Source of the DNA: Athripsodes cinereus
Taxonomy: Eukaryota; Arthropoda; Insecta; Trichoptera; Leptoceridae
DNA: 64,000 nt
Assembly: GCA_947579605.1 (NCBI GenBank)
Contig: OX388325.1
Coordinates: 13,263,572-13,327,571 of the forward strand
Reading direction: 5' to 3'
Made by a program: the position numbers and the translations under genes. Shown here one piece after another: positions 56,035 to 64,000 of this stretch (the stretch's first letter is position 1; each line of letters opens with the position of its first letter). The notes beneath the pieces were generated by a model. The model saw nothing but the letters and a program-made list of their open reading frames with translations, made no database searches and was not told the origin of the DNA.

Positions 56035-56610
56035 TAACACTTATTACAACGCTACTGCAATCAACGCCATTAATAATTTTACGACAAAACAACGATGCAC
56101 CATACAGATAGAACGCAGCTACAACGAAACATGTCGTCTTTTATTTTCGTTTGTCGTTCGGATTTCTCCGTGTTCACGATATCTGTTGAGATGCGCGCGC
56201 GCGCTATGGAATATGGAATGTAGCTGTGACTAACCTTCCCCATTTTTAAGAACCGTTTAACAAAAAGTGTGCGCCCTGATACCAATTTGATCCCGGTGTA
56301 GGAAAACGAGTGTAGTGAATGTTCTCTAACTGATACCACAATGGTTGTATGGGTGGTTTAGCCGTTTATTATTATAAATAAATAAATAAATAAATCATAT
56401 ATCTTGTTGTGTCGCCCCGACGTTGACAATCATCTGCGAGAAACCTTATCTGTCCTGAGCAGCGTGAAACGGCTCATCCACAGCTCTCATCCCGGTCCAC
56501 TCTCAGATATTCCGAGGCGAGAAACGTTGCTTTCTTCTTACCCCTCTGCGGCCCACAATCTTCCCTTCTATGGCCAGTTGTAGGATGGCATATGTTTCTC
56601 ATTTCATTAT
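56035..56610. other. Region upstream of the candidate gene
   Basis: Contains a (CG)-rich GCGCGCGCGCGC run at about 56192-56203 and an (AATA)n run at 56377-56396. The stretch just upstream of 56034 would hold the promoter of the minus-strand gene. No other gene seen. Confidence 0.4.
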
Positions 56611-57348
56611 GTGACCAATATACAAGTGAAATTTTACGGAGATTGGTTATCGATAGACAAACTCATATTGTACCTCTCTTCCAAAAGGTACAATATGAGT
56701 GTGTCTATCGATAAGACAAAGTGCTTAGTTATTTCAAAACACCCTCTCAGATGTAAATTAACCATCGATGATAAACCTATCGAACAAGTGGCAACATTTA
56801 AGTACCTCGGCGTAGAAATATCTTGCAATAGCGATTTGTACAATGAAGTGAAGCAGCAAACCAATAAAGCTTCAGTCGCAGCTGGATGTTTGAAAGGTGT
56901 CATATGGAGGAACAAACACATGCTTGTAGAGAGTAAAGTCCGAATATACAAAACATGTATCAGGCCAATAATAACTAACGGCGTCGAAACAAGAGCAGAC
57001 ACAGCAAGAACCAAAAGCTTACTCAGAACATCTGAGATGAATACCTTACGTGCTATCGCGGGAAAAACTCTCAGAGATAGAATTAGAAATACTGAGATTA
57101 GAAGGATATGCGACACGGAGGACATAGTGAGATGGAGTAGGAAGAGGAGACGATTCTGGAGAGACCATAAAGTCAGGATGGCTGAAAACAGAATCGCCCA
57201 CATTGCTGCAAAGAAGACACCGGCTGGCTCACGTTTGCGAGGAAGACCACCAAAGAGATGGAAAGATAGCTGGTCCTCAGGGTCACAAGAGGGAATCACT
57301 TCCAAACAACAGATCGATGATCTATCACACGAGGAAGAAGAAGAAGGA
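56611..57348 (+). pseudogene. LINE C-terminal fragment (RTE-like) with (GAA)n tail
   Basis: From about 56694 it encodes SVSIDKTKCLVISKHP, FKYLGVEISCN, CLKGVIWRNK, ARTKSLLRTSEMNTLRAIAG, RLRGRPPKRWKDSW, the post-RT region shared by many invertebrate LINEs. It ends in GAGGAAGAAGAAGAAG at 57332-57346. The RT catalytic part is missing. The 5' end begins with a foldback: 56647-56675 is the inverted copy of 56686-56714. Confidence 0.8.
56647..56714. repeat. Foldback at the 5' end of the LINE fragment
   Basis: 29-bp arms (TTATCGATAGAC...) with one mismatch and a 10-base loop. Confidence 0.9.
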
Positions 57349-57815
57349 GGTTATTGTGGACAATTCTCTATGATCATTTGCTCTACGCAATACTTCAATG
57401 TTACTTGTCATGTCCGTCCAGGATATTTTCAACATCCTTCTGTGGATCCACACTTTAAACGTCTTAAAGCGGTTAGTGATGTAATATACACCGGTTAATA
57501 TAACCTTGAGGGTCCATGCTTCGACAACATAAAGTAGAACTCATTACACATAACAATTGACCTTTCTTTGTCTGTTAGTACTGATAAAATAAAAATAATC
57601 ACTTTATATTTATTCATAGAGTAGGTATACAAAATATTTTAAATTGTCTTACAAACAGATTTTCTTTGTTCAGAAATATTGCCAAATATATATTTAAAAC
57701 AAGCTACAATTAATTGAAGATAACGTGTTTATAAAATCAAAAATATTGTGATAACAAAGGTGGTCCACAAACGGATAGTATTTTGATCAAGGACTTGAAT
57801 TCCGCTGCTGACTTA

Positions 57816-58017
57816 TTATATGAGGATATATAACAGGACATGGAAAACCCTGAATCGTCTAAGATCTGGTGTAGGGAACTGCCGTGAAAATAGAGAACGA
57901 TGGGGCTTACTACAAGACAAGGGTGTCTATTGTGCCCTGTCACATGCACTATGCAGGATATTTTTGACGCATCTCCACCTGCTGTGCGTTTTGCACAGTA
58001 GAAGGAGATCAGTTTGA
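57816..58017 (+). pseudogene. Remnant of a LINE C-terminus
   Basis: Encodes TWKTLNRLRSGVGNCRENRERWGLL, here a WKTLNRLRSGVG-type motif that precedes the C-terminal Cys/His motif of several LINE ORF2 proteins. The expected Cys/His residues (CALSHALC region) are partly retained but out of pattern. Isolated relic directly upstream of the next LINE insertion. Confidence 0.5.
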
Positions 58018-58117
58018 TTGTTTTTTTTTCTGGGTTTCGAAACGATAAATAATAATATATAATGATATACCTACTTACGTTTATAAATAAAAGCAATTCA
58101 TCTTAAATAAGAAATAG

Positions 58118-61018
58118 TAAGAGTTGAATACTTGCCTGTTGAAGGATGACAGTCGTTCTCATAGGCTCAAAACTTTACTTAACTCGCTGAACTTGCATGT
58201 ACTCCCATTATCTCCGACTCATAACACAGAAACTTCACATACTCTGCTAGACCTCATTATCACCTCTTCAACAGATTTCGTCAAATCATTTGGTCAGCAC
58301 ACTGCGTCGGGTTTCTCAAATCACGATTTAATCTATGTATCTTTAAAATTGAAAGCACCAAAAGTACAAAAGAAAAAACATTCATTTAGAAATTTTCGAC
58401 GAATTAATACTGAACGTCTCAATGAGGATGCTGGAAACATTAATTGGAGTGATGTGTATCAGTCGGAGGATGTGGACACAAAATTGAGCACTTTCAATAG
58501 TCATATTATTGAGCTTTTTGATAAACATGCACCTTTAGTAACTGTCACTATGAAGCACCCACCATCTCCCTGGCTCTCGTCTGACATTCGTAAGGTCATG
58601 GCAAGGCGCGACAGAGCAAAGTCTAAATTCAAAAAACATGGTACTTCTCATTACTGGGAGAAGTATAAGCTTCTTAGAAATATGTGTTCAGGATTGTGCA
58701 GAGCCGCAAAAAAGAACTATTTTGAATCCGTTTTATCCAATGCAACTTCAAACGAATCTTGGAAGTTTCTACGACAACAGGGCATTGTTTCAAATGGTAA
58801 AACTTGCACCAATTGCCACATTGATCTTAATATAATGAACAACCACTTTGCTTCTAAACCGGTAGACATAGATCCCGTTTTAAAAGATGACACACTCAAC
58901 TCTATGGCCTTGAATCAGGTTCCTAACTTCGAGACTTTTAAGTTTTCCCCGGTATCACTAAGTGACGTCCGCAAACTGATATTGTCGATCAAAACATCTG
59001 CGGTTGGGAGTGACGGTATCAGTAGAAGAATACTTACACTTATCTTGGATCATATTTTGCCAGTCATTACTCACTTGATTAATCACTCGCTTTCAGTAGG
59101 CTGTTACCCTACTCAGTGGAAGGCTGCTCATGTTATTCCTCTTCCTAAAGTAAGCACTCCAGGTACTGTCAGGGATTTTAGGCCTATATCAATTCTCCCA
59201 ACATTATCCAAAGTAGCGGAAAAGGTGGTTCATGCTCAATTAACAGATTTTCTCAATGCACACAAACTGTTGGATCCACTCCAATCGGGATTTAAGAAAG
59301 GGCATAGCACTACTTCCGCTCTGTTAAAAGTTACCGAGGATGTTAGATTGGCGATGGAGAATGGTCAACTTTCCTTTTTAGTTTTATTGGACTTCAGTAG
59401 CGCTTTCAATAGTGTTGACTTCGATCTGCTCTTGGCCAGACTGAAGTCTTTTAACATTTCTGGATTACCTCTCCAGTGGTTTCAATCATATCTCACTCAT
59501 CGCTCACAAAAAGTTGTTACATCGGAGGGTGTTTCTGACTGGGTAGGTCTTGAAGCGGGGGTTCCTCAAGGAGGTATTTTATCTCCTTTACTTTTTTCTA
59601 TTTTTATCGCTTCAATGACTCGTGATCTTTCGTGTTCATACCATGTATATGCCGACGACTTACAGTTATATTCTCATTTTAAAACCGATTGTGTTTTCTC
59701 AGCTGTAAACTCTATGAACCAGAACTTAGATCGTATTGGGCGTTGGTGTGAGCACAACGGGCTACTCATAAATCCAACTAAGTCACAAGCAATTTTATTG
59801 GGTAGTTCAAGGCTTTTATCCCGGGTGGATACCTCCTCTATTCCATTGTTACTGTTAAACAACTCTTCTATTGAACTTGTCGATCATGTGAAAGACTTGG
59901 GTATCTATCTGGACTCAAGGCTGTCGTGGTGGAAACAGGTGAGTGAAGTGAGCCGTAAGGTTTTCGGTACATTGCATTCTCTCAAACGATTTCAAAACTT
60001 TCTCTCTACCAAAACCAAAATCCTGCTGGTTCAATCGCTCATCCTTCCCATGCTCGACTATGCTGATATATGTTATTTGGATCTCACTGTTGAGTTGCTA
60101 AACAAATTGGAACGTCTTCAGAATGTGTGCATCAGATATATTTTCAATTTGCGCAAGTATGATCACATATCATCTTACAGACACCAGTTAAATTGGAAAA
60201 CTATTAGTCAGAGAAGAGACATACACATCCTCTGTTTCCTATTTAAGGTATTATCAGATCCTAACTATCCGGTATATCTCAGAGACAGATTCCAATTTGC
60301 CGCAGAGCATGGACTTCCACTCAGATCTGGGAATAATAGGTTGCTTTTAATTCCTTCGCATCATTCCGATTATTATTCTTCATCTTTCAGCATTCACGGC
60401 GCTAGACTCTGGAACCAGCTTCCTCCAACAATTCGTACCAGCTCATCGTTTTCTTCATTTAAAAATAGATTGGTCTCTAGATGATATTTTATGTAACTTG
60501 TTGACACTTGATAAAGAGCTCTTCCCCCCCCCCCTTCCCCCTCTCCTTTGTCCTCACCTGGAGTGCACAGATATCATTTTTTTTATTTTTATTATTTTTT
60601 ATTTTTTTTTCTGAAATGCATATTCAATGATTGTTTTGCACATGTACCACATGTTTAATTTGTTTTTATTAAAGTATTTTATTTTATCTTATGTACGTAT
60701 GTATTATTATTATTTATTGTATGTATGTATTATTTATGTATGTATAAATTATTTATTTATATATCTAAAACTTATTCTCTTTGGGTTCCTGTATTTTTTT
60801 ATTATTTTTATTATTATTTGTGTAGGCATGGACCTATTTTATTTTTATTTTTTTATGTTAATGTTTTAGGGTTGACTGGAAGACGTTGCCTAGCAACAAG
60901 TCCGCCTTTTGGCCTAATTTTGTAAATTGTCACGTTTTGTATTTTGTTGTTTTTTTATTTGTGTAAAATTATGGTCAATAAAGATTTATTTATTTATTTA
61001 TTTATTTATTTAAGAGTT
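58118..61018 (+). mobile_element. Jockey/CR1-like LINE, 5'-truncated, with 8-bp target duplication
   Basis: TAAGAGTT occurs at 58118-58125 and 61011-61018. Between them lies a truncated ORF2, a 3' UTR with GGAAGACGTTGCCTAGCAAC and a (TTTA)n tail after CAATAAAGATTTA. The 5' junction falls just after the GDFN-type motif of the endonuclease. Confidence 0.9.
58124..60484 (+). CDS. Truncated LINE ORF2 (C-terminal endonuclease part and reverse transcriptase)
   Basis: 786 uninterrupted codons. The first residues (NTCLLKDDSRSHRLKTLLNS) are the sequence that follows GDFN in APE endonucleases; the real start is lost by truncation and the first codon read here is TTG. HTLLDLIITSS and FSNHDLIYVSL (the SDH motif) end the nuclease. 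RT: SAVGSDGISRRIL, FRPISILPTLSKVAEKVV, LVLLDFSSAFNSVDFDLLL, AGVPQGGILSPLLFSIFI, YADD at residues 509-512. C-terminal SIHGARLWNQLPPTIR is the usual end of these proteins. Full RT but incomplete nuclease: not autonomous. Confidence 0.92.
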   Translation: MNTCLLKDDSRSHRLKTLLNSLNLHVLPLSPTHNTETSHTLLDLIITSSTDFVKSFGQHTASGFSNHDLIYVSLKLKAPKVQKKKHSFRNFRRINTERLNEDAGNINWSDVYQSEDVDTKLSTFNSHIIELFDKHAPLVTVTMKHPPSPWLSSDIRKVMARRDRAKSKFKKHGTSHYWEKYKLLRNMCSGLCRAAKKNYFESVLSNATSNESWKFLRQQGIVSNGKTCTNCHIDLNIMNNHFASKPVDIDPVLKDDTLNSMALNQVPNFETFKFSPVSLSDVRKLILSIKTSAVGSDGISRRILTLILDHILPVITHLINHSLSVGCYPTQWKAAHVIPLPKVSTPGTVRDFRPISILPTLSKVAEKVVHAQLTDFLNAHKLLDPLQSGFKKGHSTTSALLKVTEDVRLAMENGQLSFLVLLDFSSAFNSVDFDLLLARLKSFNISGLPLQWFQSYLTHRSQKVVTSEGVSDWVGLEAGVPQGGILSPLLFSIFIASMTRDLSCSYHVYADDLQLYSHFKTDCVFSAVNSMNQNLDRIGRWCEHNGLLINPTKSQAILLGSSRLLSRVDTSSIPLLLLNNSSIELVDHVKDLGIYLDSRLSWWKQVSEVSRKVFGTLHSLKRFQNFLSTKTKILLVQSLILPMLDYADICYLDLTVELLNKLERLQNVCIRYIFNLRKYDHISSYRHQLNWKTISQRRDIHILCFLFKVLSDPNYPVYLRDRFQFAAEHGLPLRSGNNRLLLIPSHHSDYYSSSFSIHGARLWNQLPPTIRTSSSFSSFKNRLVSR

Positions 61019-61410
61019 CCTAAAAACACATACAATAATTAACTCGAAAAGTGACTCATTTTTGAAGATCGATTTTGAATTTTTCGTAACTCGATATAAG
61101 TCGCCAACTTAGTTTATTGTCAAACAAACATCATAAGAGTCAGATCATTGTTAGTTGACTTATTGTTTTCGATCACCCATTTGAATATTCACAACAATAA
61201 CAGATGATTAACATTCCATTCGTATGTTACAAGAAAAAGTGATATAAGGCAAATGATAAAAAACAAAATTACTATATGCTTACACATTGGCTTTATTTAT
61301 AAAACAGTTAAGCAATATACCTTATACCTTAATATAAATGTGTTATTAAATAAGGTATATCCTATCGTTTTATGTGTAACTTGCAAAACACATATAGATT
61401 CACGTCAATA
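61019..61410. other. Intergenic between LINE and hAT MITE
   Basis: AT-rich, no recognised gene. Confidence 0.5.
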
Positions 61411-62248
61411 CTTTATAGCAGTGGTTCTTAACCTGGGTTCGATCGAACCCCAGGGGTTCGGTGAAAATAATTTTAAGAGCAAGACAGTTTTGCAAGTTGG
61501 AAAAAGAAAAATTACCCCGTTAATTCATTAATTAATATGTTTCGTGTTTTAATTTAACCATTAAAATTTAATGTTTTGATTTTTGTTTTTTTTTTTTCAT
61601 TTTGTACACTTATATATAAATATATACCAGGGATGTTGCGGATGTCGATTTTTACACATCCGCGGATGTGAATGCGGATGCAGATTTTTGAAGGCTCACA
61701 TCCGCGGATGCGGATGTAATGCGGATGCGGATGTTTAAGATGTTATAGAAAAAAGTAGGAACTATCTTAGTTGGTAGGCCCCACTGTCAAATATGTGACG
61801 AAATTGTTGCTACAATTATATTATGGATTTTTTGGCGAAATATTATTTTTCTTTTTTGATATTTGCAAAAATAAAATAAAACCGGCAAAAATAAAAACGC
61901 GTCGGATCTTGTCACCAATTTTTTCGTTCCCATTGGTTAATGTCAACTGCGAACGGGACGCGCCATTCGCCGGCCCCGCCCCATTTCTTTCTTGTTGCAA
62001 ATTCTCTTACATCCGCATCCGCATGAACATCCGCATCGATTATTGCGGATGCAGATGTCCAAATACATGCGGAAGCTCCGCATTTGTGGATGCGGATGCG
62101 AATATTCGCAACATCCCTGATATATACCATGTTTGAATTTGTAAAAACTTAATTTTATATTTCAAATTAGGAGGGGTTCGGTGAATGCATATGCTGTAGC
62201 TGGTGGAGTTTAGTACCCCCAAAAAGGTTAAGAACCACTGCTCTATAG
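61411..62248. mobile_element. hAT-type MITE (outer) interrupted by another
   Basis: The termini CAGTGGTTCTTAACC (61419) and GGTTAAGAACCACTG (to 62240) are perfect inverted repeats of a common hAT MITE type. Flanks CTTTATAG and CTCTATAG are an 8-bp duplication with one change. Without the inner element its length would be about 320 bp. Confidence 0.88.
61620..62127. mobile_element. hAT-type MITE (inner) with 8-bp target duplication
   Basis: The element at 61628-62119 has termini CAGGGATGTTGCGGAT and, on the other strand, CAGGGATGTTGCGAAT. ATATATAC flanks it on both sides (61620-61627 and 62120-62127). Interior repeats of GCGGATGCGGATG. It is the intact form of the rearranged copy at 16504-16996. 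Confidence 0.92.
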
Positions 62249-62261
62249 GATAGTTTTGATA

Positions 62262-62640
62262 AAAAGTTCCGGTGTTTGTTCATGTCTAACAATATGATGT
62301 TTTGCCGAACATTTTTATTATTTAATATGGCAAAATCACACAATACTGGGTGGAAAGTCTAAAGAATATGAAATACTATTTTAGCATAAATACTTTACAT
62401 AATATATATTGTTGATATATTTTAAAGTATTATATTGAATTAGTCATGTGTTCTCGATGTGCTTTATATTTAGTTTATAAAAATCATAATAACTGTAATA
62501 ACGAAATGCATGCAGTGAATACTTTTGTTTCTCCAAATCGACTCAACGTTTTCGTAGAAAAATTCTTCGAAAAGTTATTCAACATTGTAAATTATATTAT
62601 GATTATTCAAAAGATGAGATTGTCTAAACTTTTTCAAAAA
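62262..62640 (-). repeat. 3' flank of zinc-finger paralog D, homologous to 29100-29455
   Basis: See the entry at 29100. Here the flank runs uninterrupted into the finger remnants; the foldback at 29459-29606 is absent. Confidence 0.8.
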
Positions 62641-62875
62641 AATATTACACTCGAAAGGTTATTCTAAACTGTGAATTCTTTTATGCCTCTCTAAATAAAA
62701 AGACTGACTAAAATTTTTCATACAAATATTACACTCGAAAGGTTATTCTAAACTGTGAATTCTTTTATGCCTCTCTAAATAAAAAGACTGACTAAACTTT
62801 TTCATACAAATATTACACTCAAAAGGTTTTTCACTACTGTGAATTCTTCTATGAGTGTCCAAACTACCAGATTGT
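62641..62875 (-). pseudogene. Decayed terminal fingers of zinc-finger paralog D
   Basis: Three modules (SQSFYLERHKRIH-type twice, and RQSGSLDTHRRIH) follow the stop of gene D. Linkers at 62741 and 62657 read SLE-stop-PF. The two SFYLERH modules are near-identical, a recent tandem duplication of a stop-bearing unit. Confidence 0.82.
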
Positions 62876-64000
62876 CTAAGTTTTTGCATACAAAGGTTTT
62901 TCACCACTGTGTTTTCTTTTATGAGTTTGTAAATGACCAGATTGACTAAACTTTTTCATACAAATATTACACTCAAAAGGTTTTTCACCACTATGTATTC
63001 TATTATGTCTTATTAAAGTACTAGAACCATTGAACTTTTTCATACAAATATTACACTCGAAAGGCTTTTCACCACTGTGAATTCGTTTATGAGTTTTTAA
63101 ATTAGCAGACTGACTAAACTTTTTCATACAAATATTACACTCGAATGGTTTTTCACCACTGTGTATTCTATTATGTTTTATTAAAGTACTAGAACCATTG
63201 AACTTTTTCATACAAATATTACACTCGAAAGGCTTTTCACCACTGTGAATTCGTTTATGAGTTTTTAAATTAGCAGACTGACTAAACTTTTTCATACAAA
63301 TATTACACTCGAATGGTTTTTCACCACTGTGTATTCTATTATGTTTTATTAAATTACTAGAATCATTGAACTTTTTCATACAAATATTACACTCAAAAGG
63401 TTTTTCAGCAATGTGAATTCGTTTATGAGTTTCCAAAGTACGAGATTGTGTAAACTTTTTCATACAAAAATTACACTCGAAAGGTTTTTCACCACTATGA
63501 ATTCTTTTGTGAGTGTCCAAATTCTGAAGTCGACTAAACTTTTTCATACAAATATTACACTCAAAAGGATTTTTGCCACTGTGCTTTATTCGATGTTTCT
63601 TCATTTTGCTTAATGAACTGAAGTTTTTTGAACAAATATTACACGTGAATGTACTTATTAACGTTTTTGTTAACCTCTTGCTTTTCACTTTGCGAACGTT
63701 TCTACGCCTCATTTCCTTTATTTTAGTTTGTTTACTTGGACCTGGTGTACACTCTGTATGTGGGGACGATGTACTGGACACTGTCACATTTTTGGCTCTC
63801 TCACATTCAACTTTTATATCAGGTTCATCTACATCAATATCACCATACGGAACTGCATATCCAATGTCACGGCTGTTTTCCTCAACAGGTTCACGTTTCA
63901 CTTCGATATTCGCTAAAAAGGCTTCGATATCATCATCCTCAGTTACACATATTAGCATGTTACACAAGACGCAATTAATCTGTTGACATTCTGCAATGTT
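62876..64000 (-). CDS. C2H2 zinc-finger protein with 9 fingers (copy D), 5' end beyond the window
   Basis: The frame is open to the last base of the window; reading at 64000 gives NIAECQQINCVLCNMLICV, so only about eight N-terminal residues are missing by comparison with copies B and C. It has VKREP and IKVE SUMO-consensus sites and a basic RRRNVRKVKSKRLTKT segment, a possible nuclear signal. Nine fingers follow; fingers 5-6 are repeated as 7-8 (SQSANLKTH, NGSSTLIKH). The C-terminus KPLYAKT results from a deletion of about 14 bp that removed the FECNI codons of the next finger and shifted frame. Probable nuclear DNA-binding protein. Confidence 0.88.
   Translation of the reverse strand, partial: NIAECQQINCVLCNMLICVTEDDDIEAFLANIEVKREPVEENSRDIGYAVPYGDIDVDEPDIKVECERAKNVTVSSTSSPHTECTPGPSKQTKIKEMRRRNVRKVKSKRLTKTLISTFTCNICSKNFSSLSKMKKHRIKHSGKNPFECNICMKKFSRLQNLDTHKRIHSGEKPFECNFCMKKFTQSRTLETHKRIHIAEKPFECNICMKKFNDSSNLIKHNRIHSGEKPFECNICMKKFSQSANLKTHKRIHSGEKPFECNICMKKFNGSSTLIKHNRIHSGEKPFECNICMKKFSQSANLKTHKRIHSGEKPFECNICMKKFNGSSTLIRHNRIHSGEKPFECNICMKKFSQSGHLQTHKRKHSGEKPLYAKT

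Noticed and set aside
56634..57305. Minus-strand 223-codon frame at the RTE-like fragment
   Set aside because: Antisense to a recognisable LINE C-terminal protein; no motifs of its own.

Overview
The window is a eukaryotic, AT-rich, repeat-dense segment, most likely from an insect. Support for an insect: a lineage-specific C2H2 zinc-finger family, tRNA-derived SINEs, jockey/CR1-like and RTE-like LINEs, a Penelope-like element (PLE), and hAT, Transib and THAP-type DNA transposons. I cannot place the order from sequence alone. There is no bacterial-style gene organisation. Most long open frames belong to mobile elements or to the zinc-finger family, and a 200-base N gap lies at 24070-24269.

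Layout. 1-16.5 kb: two tandem copies of a segmental duplication. Copy A is 1-7703 and copy B is 11446-16480. Each carries the 3' end of a plus-strand zinc-finger gene plus downstream DNA, patchily replaced by later insertions: an RTE LINE in A, and a SINE, a 1.2-kb hAT-type element and a palindrome in B. The only intact plus-strand zinc-finger gene is at 10222-11574, and a SINE now supplies its C-terminus and stop. 16.5-24 kb: MITEs, then a very young PLE consisting of a full reverse-transcriptase/GIY-YIG frame with an identical, 5'-truncated inverted copy head to head. Both arms end in a hammerhead-ribozyme-like motif. 24-29 kb: SINE-like and MITE debris and an older PLE/hammerhead relic. 29-34.4 kb: a minus-strand zinc-finger gene with 16 readable fingers plus a decayed finger tail, split by a 1.9-kb foldback element. 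34.5-37.4 kb: a two-gene DNA transposon relic (spliced THAP/DDE gene, convergent SAP-domain gene, 113-bp minisatellite between them), probably ISL2EU-like. 39.1-42.8 kb: nested insertions, MITE containing hAT containing Transib, each outer junction supported by target-site duplications. 44.3-49.5 kb: about 40 copies of a 130-bp satellite with a 4-monomer higher-order register. 50.5-54.2 kb: a two-ORF LINE. 55.3-56.0 kb: a candidate small three-exon host gene. 56.6-61.0 kb: three LINE fragments. 61.4-62.2 kb: nested hAT MITEs. 62.3-64.0 kb: a fourth zinc-finger paralog running off the window.

How it fits together. The zinc-finger family is the main host component. It has been spread by local duplication, and its members have been repeatedly broken or remodelled by module duplication, nonsense mutations that travel with duplicated finger modules, and insertions. 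The duplicated copies act as natural empty-site controls that date insertions. The items most worth attention are the PLE-associated hammerhead motifs (at least three loci share one unusual architecture), the Transib relic with RAG1-type catalytic motifs, the period-4 satellite, and the unrecognised small spliced gene.
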